From NCBI RefSeq assembly GCF_004801885.1, contig NZ_SSSM01000003.1, forward strand, positions 372,001-436,000: DNA of 64,000 nt, written 5' to 3'. The position numbers were made by a program, and so were the translations under genes. A model generated the notes under the pieces. The model had not been told where the DNA came from. It did not search any database and saw nothing but the letters and a program-made list of their open reading frames with translations. Source of the DNA: Naasia lichenicola (GTDB taxonomy: Bacteria; Actinomycetota; Actinomycetes; Actinomycetales; Microbacteriaceae). How positions within the stretch are numbered: the stretch's first letter is position 1; every line of letters begins with the position of its first letter. Below are positions 52,114 through 63,430 of this stretch, in pieces.

Positions 52114-53310
52114 TCAGCGCGCGATGCAGTACGGGTCGCTGCGGAGGTGGACGACGCCGAAGGTGTAGCCGATCCCGATCGATGCCGCCGGCTTGCTGAC
52201 ACCGCCGCCGAGCGCGGGCTCGCCGTGGATGTACTCGGGGGTCCCCCAGCCCATCGCATTCCACGCGGCCACGATGCGCTGGGCCGCCGCGACGTTGTCC
52301 GCGATGACCTCGCGGTCGCTCTCATCCGAGGTCGTGTCGGTGATGATTCCGGTCGTGAAGGTGGCCTGCGGCAGGCGGAAGCCGACCCCCGCCCCGTCGG
52401 CGCACTCGAACTCCTCGACGATCGGACCGGTCGCTCCGTCGGGATAGGTCCAGACGGCCGTCGGCCCCGCCGCCTGCACGGCGGCGTCTGCGGTGGCCTG
52501 CATCGCGGCACGCGCCTCGTCGGGGGTGAAGAGCGTGGTGGGCACGTCGGTCGACGGCGGCAGCACTCCGCCGACCGGAGCCGACTCCCCCGGGTATCCG
52601 CCGTCGATTGGCGCCGCCTGCACGGACGCGGGCGGCTGGTAGCTGCCGTAGTCGTCGGGACCGCTCGAGGGCGGCGTCCGGAGAAAGCCCGAGAGGGCGG
52701 AGATCAGGACGCCGCCGATCGCGACACCTCCGAGGGCGACGATGAAGAGGACTCCCCAGTCTCGGCGCGCCGGCCCAGGAGAACCCGCGGCCGTCAGGCG
52801 GAAGAACGCGACGCCGAGCACCGCTCCCGACACCGCGGACGGCACCATTGTGAGAGCGAGGCCAGCAGGTCCGAGGATCCAATGGACCGGCAGGAGCATC
52901 GCGAAGGTCGCGAGAGCCCCTGCCGCGCCCGCCGCCAGGGCGGAGGCCGAACGAGAGCGGGGAGCCCAGCGCGAGATCCACCCGCCGACCACGCCCGCGA
53001 GTGCTCCCGATGCGACGCCCACGAACGCGCCCATGATGGCCCCGACGGGCAGGGTGAACGCGAGCAGATACGCCCCACCTGCCAGCAGGGTGAAGACCGC
53101 CGTGAGCGCCGCCGCGACCACCGCGCCGAGGACCAGTCCGCGGCCCGCCATCGACCCGACCTGCGACGCGCGACCCGGCGCGCGTCCTGGCTGAGGCGCT
53201 GCTGGAGGAGGGCCGTAGGTGATCCCCGCCGCGGAGGCGCTGCCCGGCCGAGGAACGTAGTCGGCGCCGACCTCGGCCGCCTCTAGGCGCTCGTCAGGGG
53301 GCTCGGCCAT
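52114..53310 (-). CDS. Membrane protein of unknown function
   Basis: 398 residues; ATG 53310 is preferred to 53313 because TAGAGT (53317-53322) then has the local six-base spacing. A Pro-rich N-terminus, five or six hydrophobic segments (about 55-215) and an extracellular-looking C-terminal domain with DEARAAMQATADAAVQAAGP, EEFECADGAGVGFRLP and a closing Cys (YCIAR). No family recognised with confidence; the C-terminal part resembles small secreted actinobacterial domains. It interrupts the xfp-pta-ackA neighbourhood and is bracketed by inverted family J repeats, which suggests insertion. Confidence 0.7.
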   Translation of the reverse strand: MAEPPDERLEAAEVGADYVPRPGSASAAGITYGPPPAAPQPGRAPGRASQVGSMAGRGLVLGAVVAAALTAVFTLLAGGAYLLAFTLPVGAIMGAFVGVASGALAGVVGGWISRWAPRSRSASALAAGAAGALATFAMLLPVHWILGPAGLALTMVPSAVSGAVLGVAFFRLTAAGSPGPARRDWGVLFIVALGGVAIGGVLISALSGFLRTPPSSGPDDYGSYQPPASVQAAPIDGGYPGESAPVGGVLPPSTDVPTTLFTPDEARAAMQATADAAVQAAGPTAVWTYPDGATGPIVEEFECADGAGVGFRLPQATFTTGIITDTTSDESDREVIADNVAAAQRIVAAWNAMGWGTPEYIHGEPALGGGVSKPAASIGIGYTFGVVHLRSDPYCIAR

Positions 53311-53330
53311 CATCCGACTCTAGGAGGAGC

Positions 53331-53372
53331 GGACGGCCTCGATACGGCTCGGGGCGCCCACTCGACCAACGG
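53331..53372. repeat. Family J element, right copy
   Basis: GGACGGCCTCGATACGGC then CTCGGGGCGCCC then ACTCGACCAACGG on the plus strand; inverted copy of 52056-52098. The CTCGATACG...CTCGACCA type recalls repeats I associate with Microbacteriaceae genomes. Confidence 0.88.
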
Positions 53373-53383
53373 GACGCGCGCGC

Positions 53384-55864
53384 TCAGGCGTTGTCGTCGC
53401 CCGTGGACGTGCCCGCCTGGCTCAGCGTGCGCTTCCCGCCGACGTCATCGGGCCACGTCCAGTCCTCCACCTCGGGGATGTCCTCGCCGTGCGCCCGCGT
53501 ATAGAGGCGAGCGGCCAGCCGGGCATCGTGCATCTCCTGACGCAGGCGCCCCTGACGCGCACCGAGCCCGGGCACGCGATCCAGCACGTCGATCACCAGG
53601 TGGTAGCGGTCGAGGTCGTTGAGCATCACCATGTCGAACGGCGTCGTGGTGGTGCCCTCCTCCTTGTAACCGCGCACGTGCAGATTCTGGTGACCGGCAC
53701 GTCGGTAGGTGAGGCGATGGATCAGCCATGGATAGCCGTGGTAGGCGAAGATCACGGGCTTGGTCGTGGTGAAGATCGAGTCGTAGGCCTTATCGCTCAG
53801 TCCGTGCGGATGCTCCGACGTGGTCTGCAGGCGCATCAGGTCGACGACGTTGACGACACGAACCTTGAGCTCGGGCAGGCGCTCCCGCAGGATCTTCGCC
53901 GCGGCCAGCACCTCGAGCGTCGGAACGTCTCCCGCACAGGCGAGGACCACGTCCGGCTCCTCGTCCTCCCGCTCGGTGCCCGCCCACTCGAAGATGCCGA
54001 CCCCGCGCGTGCAGTGCGCGATCGCCTCATCCATCGTCAGCCAGTTGGCGGTCGGCTGCTTGCCGGCCACGACGACGTTGACGTAGTCGACGCTCCGCAG
54101 GCAGTGGTCGTAGGTCGACAGCAGCGTGTTCGCGTCGAAGGGCAGGTACACCCGCACCACGTCCGCCTTCTTGTTGATGACGTGATCGATGAAGCCGGGG
54201 TCCTGGTGCGAGAAGCCGTTGTGGTCCTGCCGCCAGACATGGGAGCTCAGCAGGTAGTTGAGCGACGCGACCGGCGCTCGCCACTGGATGCCCCGCGACA
54301 CCTTCAGCCACTTCGCGTGCTGATTGAGCATCGAGTCGACGATGTGGATGAAGGCCTCGTAGCTGGTGAAGGTGCCGTGGCGACCGGTGAGCAGGTAGCC
54401 CTCCAGCCAGCCCTGACACTGGTGCTCGCTGAGCATCTCCATCACCCGTCCGCTCGGCGCGAGGTGGTCGTCGCCGTCGCGGAGCTCCGCATCCCACTGC
54501 CGCTCGGTCACCTCGAACACGGGCGAGAGCCGGTTGGAGTTGACCTCGTCCGGTCCGAAGAGCCGGAACGTGGCGGGATTGCGCCGCATTATCTCCGCCA
54601 TCCACTCGCCGAGGACCTTCGTCGCCTCGGCGGTGGTCGCACCCGGCTCCGGGACGTCGACTGCATAGTCGCGGAAGTCCGGCAGCCGCAGATCCTTGCG
54701 GAGGAGCCCTCCGTTGGCATGCGGATTCGCGCTCATCCGACGGTCCCCCTCCGGAGCAAGGCGGGTCGCGAGGGCGACGGGCGCGCCCGCCTCGTCGAAC
54801 AGCTCGTCCGGCCGATAGGAGGCGAGCCACTGCTCCAGCAGCTGCGTGTGCTCCGGGGTGTCACGCGCGTTGGACAGCGGGACCTGATGCGCGCGCCAGG
54901 TGCCCTCCGACTTCTTCCCGTCGATCTCCTTGGGTCCGGTCCAGCCCTTCGGGGTGCGGAGAATGATCATGGGCCAGGTCGGTCGACCGTCGAGGGTGCC
55001 GAGGGCGGCACGGCTCTTGATGTCGGCGATCTCGTCCATCACCGTGTCGAGCAGCGCGGCGAAGCGGCGATGCACCGAGGCGTGATCCTCATCGGCCTCG
55101 GCGGAGAACAGGTGCGGCGTGTGGCCGTAGCCGCGCATCAGGTCGAGCAGCTCGCCCTCCGGGATTCGTGCGAGCACGGTCGGATTCGCGATCTTCCAGC
55201 CGTTGAGGTGCAGGATCGGCAGCACGACCCCGTCGGTGACGGGGTTGAGGAACTTGTTCGAGTGCCAGCTCGTGGCGAGCGGGCCCGTCTCGGCCTCGCC
55301 ATCGCCGACGACCGCGGCGACCACGAGGCCCGGGTTGTCGAATGCCGCACCGTAGGCGTGCGAGAGCGCGTAGCCGAGTTCGCCGCCCTCGTGGATCGAT
55401 CCGGGCGTCTCGGGCGCCGCATGGCTGGGGATGCCGCCGGGGAAGGAGAACTGTCGCATCAGCGCCTTGACCCCGTCGGCGGTGCGGTCGATCGCGCCGT
55501 AGATCTCGGAGTACGTGCCGTCGAGGTAGGCGTTGGCCACCATGCCGGGACCGCCGTGGCCGGGACCGGCGATGTAGATCATGTCGAGGTCGCGCTGCTG
55601 GATCTCGCGGTTCAGGTGCGCGTAGAGGAAGTTGAGCCCCGGCGTCGTGCCCCAGTGGCCGAGCAGCCGCGGCTTGATGTGATCGCGAGTCAGCGGTTCG
55701 CGCAGCAGGGGGTTGTCGAGCAGGTAGATCTGCCCGACGGACAGGTAGTTCGCGGTCCTCCACCACGCATCGAGCGCCGCGACCGTCGGATCGTCGATCG
55801 GGGGCACGGTGCCGTGCGCATCGTTCGTGTCGGACGGATGGGCGGATTTCGAGCCACGGGCCAT
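53384..55864 (-). CDS. xfp: Xylulose-5-phosphate/fructose-6-phosphate phosphoketolase
   Basis: 826 residues, a thiamine-diphosphate enzyme. [36 protein letters not shown] (about 70-85), the ThDP/Mg segment [20 protein letters not shown] (about 180-199) and the phosphoketolase-specific GYGHTPHLF and ESEM-side region are present. It splits sugar phosphates with phosphate to acetyl phosphate, which pta and ackA downstream turn into acetyl-CoA or acetate plus ATP. ATG 55864 is six bases after TAGGGT. Confidence 0.95.
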   Translation of the reverse strand: MARGSKSAHPSDTNDAHGTVPPIDDPTVAALDAWWRTANYLSVGQIYLLDNPLLREPLTRDHIKPRLLGHWGTTPGLNFLYAHLNREIQQRDLDMIYIAGPGHGGPGMVANAYLDGTYSEIYGAIDRTADGVKALMRQFSFPGGIPSHAAPETPGSIHEGGELGYALSHAYGAAFDNPGLVVAAVVGDGEAETGPLATSWHSNKFLNPVTDGVVLPILHLNGWKIANPTVLARIPEGELLDLMRGYGHTPHLFSAEADEDHASVHRRFAALLDTVMDEIADIKSRAALGTLDGRPTWPMIILRTPKGWTGPKEIDGKKSEGTWRAHQVPLSNARDTPEHTQLLEQWLASYRPDELFDEAGAPVALATRLAPEGDRRMSANPHANGGLLRKDLRLPDFRDYAVDVPEPGATTAEATKVLGEWMAEIMRRNPATFRLFGPDEVNSNRLSPVFEVTERQWDAELRDGDDHLAPSGRVMEMLSEHQCQGWLEGYLLTGRHGTFTSYEAFIHIVDSMLNQHAKWLKVSRGIQWRAPVASLNYLLSSHVWRQDHNGFSHQDPGFIDHVINKKADVVRVYLPFDANTLLSTYDHCLRSVDYVNVVVAGKQPTANWLTMDEAIAHCTRGVGIFEWAGTEREDEEPDVVLACAGDVPTLEVLAAAKILRERLPELKVRVVNVVDLMRLQTTSEHPHGLSDKAYDSIFTTTKPVIFAYHGYPWLIHRLTYRRAGHQNLHVRGYKEEGTTTTPFDMVMLNDLDRYHLVIDVLDRVPGLGARQGRLRQEMHDARLAARLYTRAHGEDIPEVEDWTWPDDVGGKRTLSQAGTSTGDDNA

Positions 55865-55870
55865 GCGTCG

Positions 55871-55876
55871 ACCCTA
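55871..55876 (-). promoter_or_regulatory. -10 box of xfp
   Basis: TAGGGT, six-base spacer, ATG at 55864. Confidence 0.5.
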
Positions 55877-55924
55877 GGAGTCGCGAGGGCGGCCGCACAG
55901 GGGCTTGCTGGAAGACTCCAGGTG

Positions 55925-56332
55925 ATGAACGGGTTCGAGGTCGCGCAGTGGGTCATCCGGATCGCGTTCGCTCTGGCCTTCATCGGGATGGGCCTCAACC
56001 ACTTCCGCCGCGGCCCGGCGAAGGTGATGGCCAAGATGGTCCCGCCGGCCCTGCGCGGGACGGGTGCGCTCTCCCCCGCGCGGCTCGTGCTCTACACCGG
56101 GATCTGCGAGGTCGCCGGCGGAGTCGGACTCGTCGTGCCTGCCGCGCTCATCCCCGGAGTGCAGTACGCGGCGGCGATCGCGCTCATCGTCTTCCTCATC
56201 GCGGTGTTCCCGGCGAACGCGTACGCGGCGGCCCATCCGGAGACCTTCAGGTCGCTGGCGATTCCATTCTGGCCGCGATTCCTCGCCCAGGTGGTCATGA
56301 TCGGGCTGCTCGGAGTCACGCTCGCCGCCTGA
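55925..56332 (+). CDS. DoxX-like small membrane protein
   Basis: 135 residues with four hydrophobic segments. VAQWVIRIAFALAFIGMGLN, the loop HFRRGPAKVMAKMVPP and ICEVAGGVGLVVPAALIPG follow the DoxX pattern. The function is unknown. It diverges from xfp with 60 bases between starts. The C-terminus meets the inverted repeat at 56341. Confidence 0.72.
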   Translation: MNGFEVAQWVIRIAFALAFIGMGLNHFRRGPAKVMAKMVPPALRGTGALSPARLVLYTGICEVAGGVGLVVPAALIPGVQYAAAIALIVFLIAVFPANAYAAAHPETFRSLAIPFWPRFLAQVVMIGLLGVTLAA

Positions 56333-56340
56333 CCGCGCCT

Positions 56341-56424
56341 GACCGAATCAAGGAGTTTTCTGCTCTCGTGGATCCGCTCATGCGGATCGAAGGCCCTTTA
56401 GGGGAAGAACTCCTTGATCTGGTC
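56341..56424. repeat. Family I nested inverted repeat
   Basis: GACCGAATCAAGGAGTTTTC (56341-56360) pairs with GAAGAACTCCTTGATCTGGTC (56404-56424) with small bulges. Inside, GATCCGC-TCAT-GCGGATC (56371-56388) is a second perfect stem. It lies between convergent genes. Confidence 0.82.
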
Positions 56425-56429
56425 TGCGC

Positions 56430-56867
56430 TCAGCGGACGAGGGCCTCGAGGGTGAGCGATGCGCAGGAGGTCGCCGCAAGGGCGGCGAACAGCACGAGCG
56501 CCAGCCGTGCGGGGCCGCGGCGTCGGCCGACCCCGAGGGCGATCGCGTAGCCGAGCGGTGGCAGGACGATGGCGGTGCCCAGCACGATCCAGGCGAACGA
56601 GTTGAGCCGATAGCCGGCCGCCGCCGCATAGTTGAGCAGGCCGACGAGGTTCGCGAGCGCCTCGAAGAGGTCCCAGCCGAAGGCGAAGCCGAAGAGGATC
56701 GCCACGATCAGGCTCCCCCAATCGCGCCTCTGCGTGGGTGCGGGAGGAGGCAGGATCGCGCCCGGCAGCTCCACCGAGCTCGAGCTGCGCTGCCGGAACT
56801 CCGGCGGGATCTCGATGGGGCCGGTGACGCGGTCCTCGTCGCGCATGTTCGGAGGAAGGTCGCTCAT
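56430..56867 (-). CDS. Small membrane protein of unknown function
   Basis: 145 residues from ATG 56867, overlapping the upstream gene by four bases. A polar N-terminus (MSDLPPNMRDEDRVTGPIEI) is followed by three hydrophobic segments (about 50-75, 85-110, 118-142). No family recognised. Part of a three-gene membrane protein operon. Confidence 0.6.
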   Translation of the reverse strand: MSDLPPNMRDEDRVTGPIEIPPEFRQRSSSSVELPGAILPPPAPTQRRDWGSLIVAILFGFAFGWDLFEALANLVGLLNYAAAAGYRLNSFAWIVLGTAIVLPPLGYAIALGVGRRRGPARLALVLFAALAATSCASLTLEALVR

Positions 56868-57178
56868 ACCGCTCCGATCACGAACGGCCACGGCACGAGG
56901 AGCACGAGGCCCACGATCAGCACGATGTCGCGGCTCTGGGGGGTGCGCGCCAGCCAGACGGTCGCGAGGAACCAGGCGGCCGGAGCGAGCACCGCGAACG
57001 CCTCGCCCAAGAAGTAGAGGACCTCGGCGGCCAGCCCATCGGGCCCGAACGGGTTGCGCAGCACGGCGGCGACCCAGCCGAGCGTTTCGGCCGCGAAGAG
57101 CACCGCGAAGACGATCAGGACGACGACGCTGCCCTGCGCTCCCCTTCTCCGCGCTGACACACCCCCATGATCCTGCAT
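56864..57178 (-). CDS. Small membrane protein of unknown function
   Basis: 104 residues from ATG 57178; a TTG at 57211 coupled to the previous stop is an alternative. Three hydrophobic segments with VLIVFAVLFAAETLGWVAAV first and a final VGLVLLVPWPFVIGAV. No family recognised. Confidence 0.6.
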   Translation of the reverse strand: MQDHGGVSARRRGAQGSVVVLIVFAVLFAAETLGWVAAVLRNPFGPDGLAAEVLYFLGEAFAVLAPAAWFLATVWLARTPQSRDIVLIVGLVLLVPWPFVIGAV

Positions 57179-57207
57179 CCCGAGCTCGAACCCGGGCAGC
57201 AGGGGCC

Positions 57208-57846
57208 TCAAACGGCGAACTGCCCGGAACGGACGAGAGAGGCGGTCACGAAGACCCAGCCCAGGATGCCCACGAGGCAGATCCGCTCGGCCAGCCCGAG
57301 CAGCGCCGGGAGGGCGGTGATCGTTCCCAGGAGGAGGGCCGCCCCGAGTGTGGCGAGGCCCACGGCCAGAGCGGTCGGGCGATCGATCCGGGCCTGCCCT
57401 CGCCTCGACTCGACGGTGAGGACCCAGCAGGCGACGAGCGCCAAGACGAAGCCCGTGGACGCCGCCACCAGGTGGACGACGCCCCCGCTCGTCGTCGGAG
57501 CGACGCCCGTGCCGCTCACCTCCGGGATGTCGGTGGGAAAGAAGGCGAGGACCGCGGAGCAGAGACCCGCGAGGGCGAGGATCACCAGTCCGACGTCGCG
57601 CCGGATCGTCCGCGGCAGCGTGATCAGCAGAGCAGCGGCCAGTGCGGCCGACGTGACTGCCCGCCCGAGGAAGTTGAGGCTCATGATCCAGCCGAACGGG
57701 CCGACGGCCAGATCGCTCTCCGCGTCTGCGAGCACGCTGTAGTGCGGGGGCAGCAGCTGCAGGACGACATCGACGAGGACGTAGAGGACGACACCGGCCA
57801 TCGCGATCAGCGCGAGGGAGCGGCGCGCGCGGGCCCGTGACTGCAT
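57208..57846 (-). CDS. DUF998 membrane protein
   Basis: 212 residues with about six helices. LADAESDLAVGPFGWIMSLN (about 40-59) and FPTDIPEVSGTG (about 103-114) followed by VVHLVAAS are typical of DUF998. The function is unknown. Its last residues, RSGQFAV, are encoded by a GAACTGCCCGG segment that matches half of repeat family A, so the C-terminus may have been shaped by that repeat. Confidence 0.78.
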   Translation of the reverse strand: MQSRARARRSLALIAMAGVVLYVLVDVVLQLLPPHYSVLADAESDLAVGPFGWIMSLNFLGRAVTSAALAAALLITLPRTIRRDVGLVILALAGLCSAVLAFFPTDIPEVSGTGVAPTTSGGVVHLVAASTGFVLALVACWVLTVESRRGQARIDRPTALAVGLATLGAALLLGTITALPALLGLAERICLVGILGWVFVTASLVRSGQFAV

Positions 57847-57890
57847 CCGCCTCGACTCCTCGTCAGCGTCGATCGGTCCGTCGGAAACGC

Positions 57891-57948
57891 CGAACTGCCC
57901 AGTTCTGCTGCTCGAACGCGCGTTCAGGCGGCAGAACTGGGCAGTTCG
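57891..57948. repeat. Family A palindrome, copy 2
   Basis: Perfect 18-base arms CGAACTGCCCAGTTCTGC (57891-57908) and its complement (57931-57948). The loop contains the palindrome GAACGCGCGTTC. Same core as 221-270 with A for G at one base per arm. It lies between the ilvC stop and the DUF998 start. Confidence 0.88.
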
Positions 57949-57960
57949 TGAGTCAGTGCG

Positions 57961-59082
<1,122 letters not shown>

Positions 59083-59114
59083 TCAGCCCGTGAGACTGTT
59101 GCCCCTTGGGACTG

Positions 59115-59624
59115 CTATCCCTTCGGAACTCGCTCGGTGATGCTCTTCGAGCCCCGGCCGATCGCGAGCAGGCCCGACTGGGCGATCTCGCGGATGCCGT
59201 ACGGCTCGAGGATGCGCAGGAACGCTTGGACCTTGCCCGAGTCGCCGGTGACCTCGATCACCAGGGCGTCCGGAGCGACGTCGACGACCCGCGCACGGAA
59301 CAGGTTGACCGATTCGAGGATCTGCGACCGGGTGGAGCCGTCGACCCGCACCTTGATCAGCATGTGCTCACGCTGCACGGACTGCGTCTGATCGAGCTCC
59401 ACGATCTTGATGACGTTGATCAGCTTGTTGAGCTGCTTGGTCACCTGCTCGAGCGGGAGCTCGTCCACATCCACGACCACGGTGATCCGCGACAGGCCCG
59501 CGATCTCGGAGTGGCCCACAGCGAGCGACTCGATGTTGAAGCCGCGGCGCGCGAAGAGTCCGGCGACGCGGGTCAGCAGACCCGGCTTGTCCTCGACGAG
59601 GAGGGACAGCACGTGGTGGCTCAT
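59115..59624 (-). CDS. ilvN: Acetolactate synthase small (regulatory) subunit
   Basis: 169 residues. N-terminal ACT domain: [20 protein letters not shown], then [15 protein letters not shown] (about 5-40), and a C-terminal domain to about 160. It binds valine and raises IlvB activity. The ATG overlaps the ilvB stop by four bases. Confidence 0.95.
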   Translation of the reverse strand: MSHHVLSLLVEDKPGLLTRVAGLFARRGFNIESLAVGHSEIAGLSRITVVVDVDELPLEQVTKQLNKLINVIKIVELDQTQSVQREHMLIKVRVDGSTRSQILESVNLFRARVVDVAPDALVIEVTGDSGKVQAFLRILEPYGIREIAQSGLLAIGRGSKSITERVPKG

Positions 59625-61492
59625 TCGTTCCCTCCGATCACGGTGCGCAGCGACGTCTCGACGCGTCCGGTCTCGGCGAGGTCGTCGTCCCAGGTCGGGC
59701 TGTGATCCCGCGCGTACTGCACGTAGCTGTTCGAGACGCCCTGCGGCACCATCGGCCAGACCATGGCGTCCGCGGAGACGACGAAGTCGATCACCACGGG
59801 GCGGTCGTTGGTCTCGAGGGCCAGCTTGATGGCCGCGTCGACCTCCGACTCCTTCGTCACCCGGATGCCGAGCGCGCCGTAGGCGTCGGCGAGCTTGACG
59901 AAGTCGGGGATGCGGATCGAGTCGTGCCCCGTGTTGAGGTTCGTGTTCGAGTAGCGGCCGTCGTAGAACAGCGTCTGCCACTGGCGGACCATGCCCAACG
60001 AGCTGTTGTTGATGATCGCGACCTTGATCGGGATGTTGTTGATCGTGCAGGTGGCGAGCTCCTGATTGGTCATCTGGAAGCAGCCGTCGCCGTCGATCGC
60101 CCACACCACGCGGTCGGGCTGGGCCACCTTGGCGCCCATCGCCGCGGGCACCGAGTAGCCCATGGTTCCGGCGCCGCCGGAGTTGAGCCACGCGTTGGGG
60201 CGCTCGTACTTGATGAACTGCGCGGCCCACATCTGGTGCTGTCCGACGCCGGCGGCGTAGACCGCCTCGGGGCCGGTGATCTCGCCGATGCGCTGGATCA
60301 CGTGCTGCGGGGAGAGCAGGCCGTCCTCGGGCTTGGTGTAGCCGAGCGGGAACTCCTCGCGCAGGTCGTTGAGGTACTTCCACCAGGCGCCGAATCGCTC
60401 GGTGCCGACCAGGTCGTCGGCGGCGGTGGCCTCGCGGTAGGCGGTCAGCAGGTCGACGAGGACGTCCTTGAGGTCGCCCACGATCGGCACGTCGGCGACG
60501 CGGATCTTGGAGATCTCGGCGGGGTCGATGTCGACGTGCACCACCTTGGCGTTGGGCGCGAACAGCGCGGCCTTGCCGGTGACCCGGTCGTCGAAGCGCG
60601 CGCCGAGCGAGACCACGAGGTCCGACTCCTGCAGCGAGAGCACCGCGGGAACGGTGCCGTGCATCCCCGGCATGCCGACGTTGAGGTCGTTGGAGTCGGG
60701 GAATGCGCCGCGCGCCATCAGGGTGGTGACGATCGGAGCGCCGATGAACTCGGCGAGGGTCAGCAGCTCGGCGGACGCCTGGGCGCGGATGATCCCGCCG
60801 CCCACGTAGAGCACGGGCTTCTTCGACTCGGCGATCAGCTGGGCCGCGGCCTGGATCTGCTTGCCGTGCGCTTTGGTGACCGGACGGTAGCCGGGCAGGT
60901 CGCGCTTGGGAGGCCAGATGAACGGCACCGTGGCCTGCTGGGCGTCCTTGGTGATGTCCACGAGCACGGGGCCCGGGCGGCCGGTCGATGCTATGTGGTA
61001 CGCCGCCTCGATGGTCGCCGGGATCTCGGAGGCGTCCTTCACCAGGAAGCTGTGCTTCGTGATGGGCATGGTGATGCCGACGATGTCGGCCTCCTGGAAG
61101 GCGTCCGTGCCCATGAGGGTCGAGAACACCTGGCCGGTGATGGCGAGCATCGGCACCGAGTCCATGTGGGCGTCCGCGATCGCGGTCACGAGGTTCGTCG
61201 CGCCGGGGCCCGAGGTGGCGATGCAGACGCCGACCCGGTTGCTCGACGACGCGTAGCCCTCCGCCGCGTGGCCGGCGCCCTGCTCGTGGCGGACCAGGAT
61301 GTGGCGCAGCTTCTTGCTGTCCATCAGCGGGTCGTAGACCGGCAGGATCGCACCGCCCGGGAGGCCGAAGACGTCGGTGACGCCGAGGAGCTCGAGGGTC
61401 CGGACGACGGCCTCTGCACCCGTCAGCAGCTCAGGGGTGGATGGCGCAGCAGCGCTGGGGGCGTGCGGCGTCGGAGTAGGAGACGCAGGCAT
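59621..61492 (-). CDS. ilvB: Acetolactate synthase large (catalytic) subunit
   Basis: 623 residues with a Pro/Ala-rich start. [20 protein letters not shown], the catalytic Glu in [14 protein letters not shown] (about 74-87), and the ThDP-binding [19 protein letters not shown] to [12 protein letters not shown] (about 465-500). It joins pyruvate with pyruvate or 2-oxobutyrate. GAGGA eight bases before ATG 61492. 75 bases separate it from ilvD. Confidence 0.96.
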   Translation of the reverse strand: MPASPTPTPHAPSAAAPSTPELLTGAEAVVRTLELLGVTDVFGLPGGAILPVYDPLMDSKKLRHILVRHEQGAGHAAEGYASSSNRVGVCIATSGPGATNLVTAIADAHMDSVPMLAITGQVFSTLMGTDAFQEADIVGITMPITKHSFLVKDASEIPATIEAAYHIASTGRPGPVLVDITKDAQQATVPFIWPPKRDLPGYRPVTKAHGKQIQAAAQLIAESKKPVLYVGGGIIRAQASAELLTLAEFIGAPIVTTLMARGAFPDSNDLNVGMPGMHGTVPAVLSLQESDLVVSLGARFDDRVTGKAALFAPNAKVVHVDIDPAEISKIRVADVPIVGDLKDVLVDLLTAYREATAADDLVGTERFGAWWKYLNDLREEFPLGYTKPEDGLLSPQHVIQRIGEITGPEAVYAAGVGQHQMWAAQFIKYERPNAWLNSGGAGTMGYSVPAAMGAKVAQPDRVVWAIDGDGCFQMTNQELATCTINNIPIKVAIINNSSLGMVRQWQTLFYDGRYSNTNLNTGHDSIRIPDFVKLADAYGALGIRVTKESEVDAAIKLALETNDRPVVIDFVVSADAMVWPMVPQGVSNSYVQYARDHSPTWDDDLAETGRVETSLRTVIGGNE

Positions 61493-61567
61493 GTGTGTTC
61501 CTCAGAACGATGGTGGAGGAGCGGACGGAGCCGACTCGGAGATGCGCGGCCAGTCTTTCGACCAGCA

Positions 61568-63292
61568 TTACCCGGTGATGGCGCCGACGGCAGCCGACTG
61601 CACCAGCTTGGAGTACTTCGCGAGGACGCCACGGGTATAGCGCGGAGGAAGCGGAGCCCAATCCTGGGCTCTGGCTTCTAGCTCAGCCGCGGGGACAAGT
61701 AGGTCCAGCGAGCGAGCTGCGATATCGACCCGTATCAGATCACCATCGCGCACGAAGGCGATGGGACCAGCGTCCACCGCTTCGGGTGCTATGTGGCCGA
61801 TGCACAGGCCGGTTGTGCCGCCCGAGAATCTGCCGTCGGTCAAGAGTAGTACATCCTTGCCGAGCCCTGCGCCCTTGATGGCGGCGGTGATCGCCAGCAT
61901 CTCGCGCATGCCCGGGCCGCCCTTGGGGCCCTCGTAGCGGATGACGACGATGTCGCCCCTGCTGATCTCGCCATTGGTGAGGGCGTCCATGGCGCCGCGC
62001 TCGCGCTCGAACACGCGCGCGGGGCCCTCGAAGACCTCGGCGTCGAAGCCGGCGGTCTTGACGACGGCGCCCTCGGGGGCGAGGGAGCCCTTGAGGATGG
62101 TGAGTCCGCCGGACTTGTGAATCGGGTTGTCGAGGGTGCGCAGGACGGATCCGTCGAGGGGTCCGATGTCCATCGCCTCGAGGTTCTCGGCCATCGTCTT
62201 GCCGGTGACGGTCATCACGTCGCCGTGCATGAGGCCCGCGTCGAGCAGCGCCTTCATCAGCACGGGCAGTCCGCCGTGGCGGTCGACGTCGTTCATCACG
62301 TACTTGCCGAACGGCTTGAGGTCGCCGATGTGCGGCACCTTGGAGCCGATCCGGTTGAAGTCGTCGAGGGTGAGCTCGACGCCCGCCTCGTGCGCGATGG
62401 CGAGCAGGTGCAGCACGATGTTGGTCGAGCCGCCGAGCGCCATGCCGACCGCGATGGCGTTCTCGAACGCCTTCTTGGTCATGATGTCGCGCGCGGTGAT
62501 GCCGAGGCGGAGCAGGTTGACGACGGCCTCGCCGCTGCGGTGCGCGATGTAGTCGCGACGGCGGTCGGCGGAGGCCGGCGACGCCGAGCCGGGCAGGCTC
62601 ATGCCGAGCGCCTCGGCCACGGAGGCCATGGTGTTGGCGGTGTACATGCCGCCGCACGCGCCCTCGCCGGGCGCGAACGCGCACTCGATCCGCTTGGCGT
62701 CCGCCTCGCTCATCTTGCCGGCCTTGACCGCGCCGACCGCCTCGAACGAGTCGATGATGGTGATGTCCTTCTCGGTGCCGTCCGAGAGCTTGACCCAGCC
62801 GGGCGCGATGGATCCGGCGTAGACGAACACGCTCGCCAGATCGAGTCGGGCCGCGGCCATGAGCATGCCGGGCAGGGACTTGTCGCAGCCCGCGAGCAGC
62901 ACCGATCCGTCGAGGCGCTCGGCCTGCATGACGACCTCGACGCTGTCGGCGATGACCTCGCGCGAGACGAGGGAGAAGTGCATGCCCTCATGTCCCATCG
63001 AGATGCCGTCGGAGACGCTGATGGTGCCGAACTGGAGCGGGTAGCCGCCTCCGGAGTGCACGCCCTCCTTGGCCGCCTGCGCGAGGCGGTCGAGGCTGAG
63101 GTTGCAGGGGGTGATCTCGTTCCACGAGCTCGCGATGCCGATCTGCGGCTTGTCCCAGTCGGCGTCGCCCATCCCGACGGCGCGCAGCATGCCGCGCGAC
63201 GTGGTGGCCTCGATCCCGTCCGTGACGACGCGGGAGCGGGGCTTGATGTCAACTGCGGGCGTGGCGGGCGCGACCTCGCCCGAAGGGTTCAT
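61568..63292 (-). CDS. ilvD: Dihydroxy-acid dehydratase
   Basis: 574 residues from ATG 63292. Iron-sulfur ligand cysteines in [25 protein letters not shown] (about 131) and [16 protein letters not shown] (about 203). C-terminal [20 protein letters not shown] is typical. It dehydrates dihydroxy acids to 2-oxo acids for IlvE. TAATGT seven bases before the ATG. The last ~75 codons (about 61630-61855) use codons rare in the rest (AGA, CTA, ATA), which suggests a recombined segment. Confidence 0.95.
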   Translation of the reverse strand: MNPSGEVAPATPAVDIKPRSRVVTDGIEATTSRGMLRAVGMGDADWDKPQIGIASSWNEITPCNLSLDRLAQAAKEGVHSGGGYPLQFGTISVSDGISMGHEGMHFSLVSREVIADSVEVVMQAERLDGSVLLAGCDKSLPGMLMAAARLDLASVFVYAGSIAPGWVKLSDGTEKDITIIDSFEAVGAVKAGKMSEADAKRIECAFAPGEGACGGMYTANTMASVAEALGMSLPGSASPASADRRRDYIAHRSGEAVVNLLRLGITARDIMTKKAFENAIAVGMALGGSTNIVLHLLAIAHEAGVELTLDDFNRIGSKVPHIGDLKPFGKYVMNDVDRHGGLPVLMKALLDAGLMHGDVMTVTGKTMAENLEAMDIGPLDGSVLRTLDNPIHKSGGLTILKGSLAPEGAVVKTAGFDAEVFEGPARVFERERGAMDALTNGEISRGDIVVIRYEGPKGGPGMREMLAITAAIKGAGLGKDVLLLTDGRFSGGTTGLCIGHIAPEAVDAGPIAFVRDGDLIRVDIAARSLDLLVPAAELEARAQDWAPLPPRYTRGVLAKYSKLVQSAAVGAITG

Positions 63293-63299
63293 TTCCGGC

Positions 63300-63305
63300 A
63301 CATTA
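63300..63305 (-). promoter_or_regulatory. -10 box of ilvD
   Basis: TAATGT, seven-base spacer, ATG at 63292; supports ilvD as the first gene of the ilv operon. Confidence 0.5.
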
Positions 63306-63430
63306 CGTAGGGTACCGCCGCGCCACCGGCCGGACGTTCGCCGAGCGATCGCTTCAGACGACCGGGCAGCCGCGGCGACGGAGGGCTCCGAACGATCCTC
63401 ATGAAAGACTGTCGGCAACCGGAGGAGGCG

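Noticed and set aside
61493-61568. Possible leader peptide before ilvB (frame starting [10 protein letters not shown] with ST-IVL)
   Set aside because: The frame runs about 60 bases past the ilvB start and no attenuator hairpin is visible in the 75-base gap, so it is probably a chance frame.
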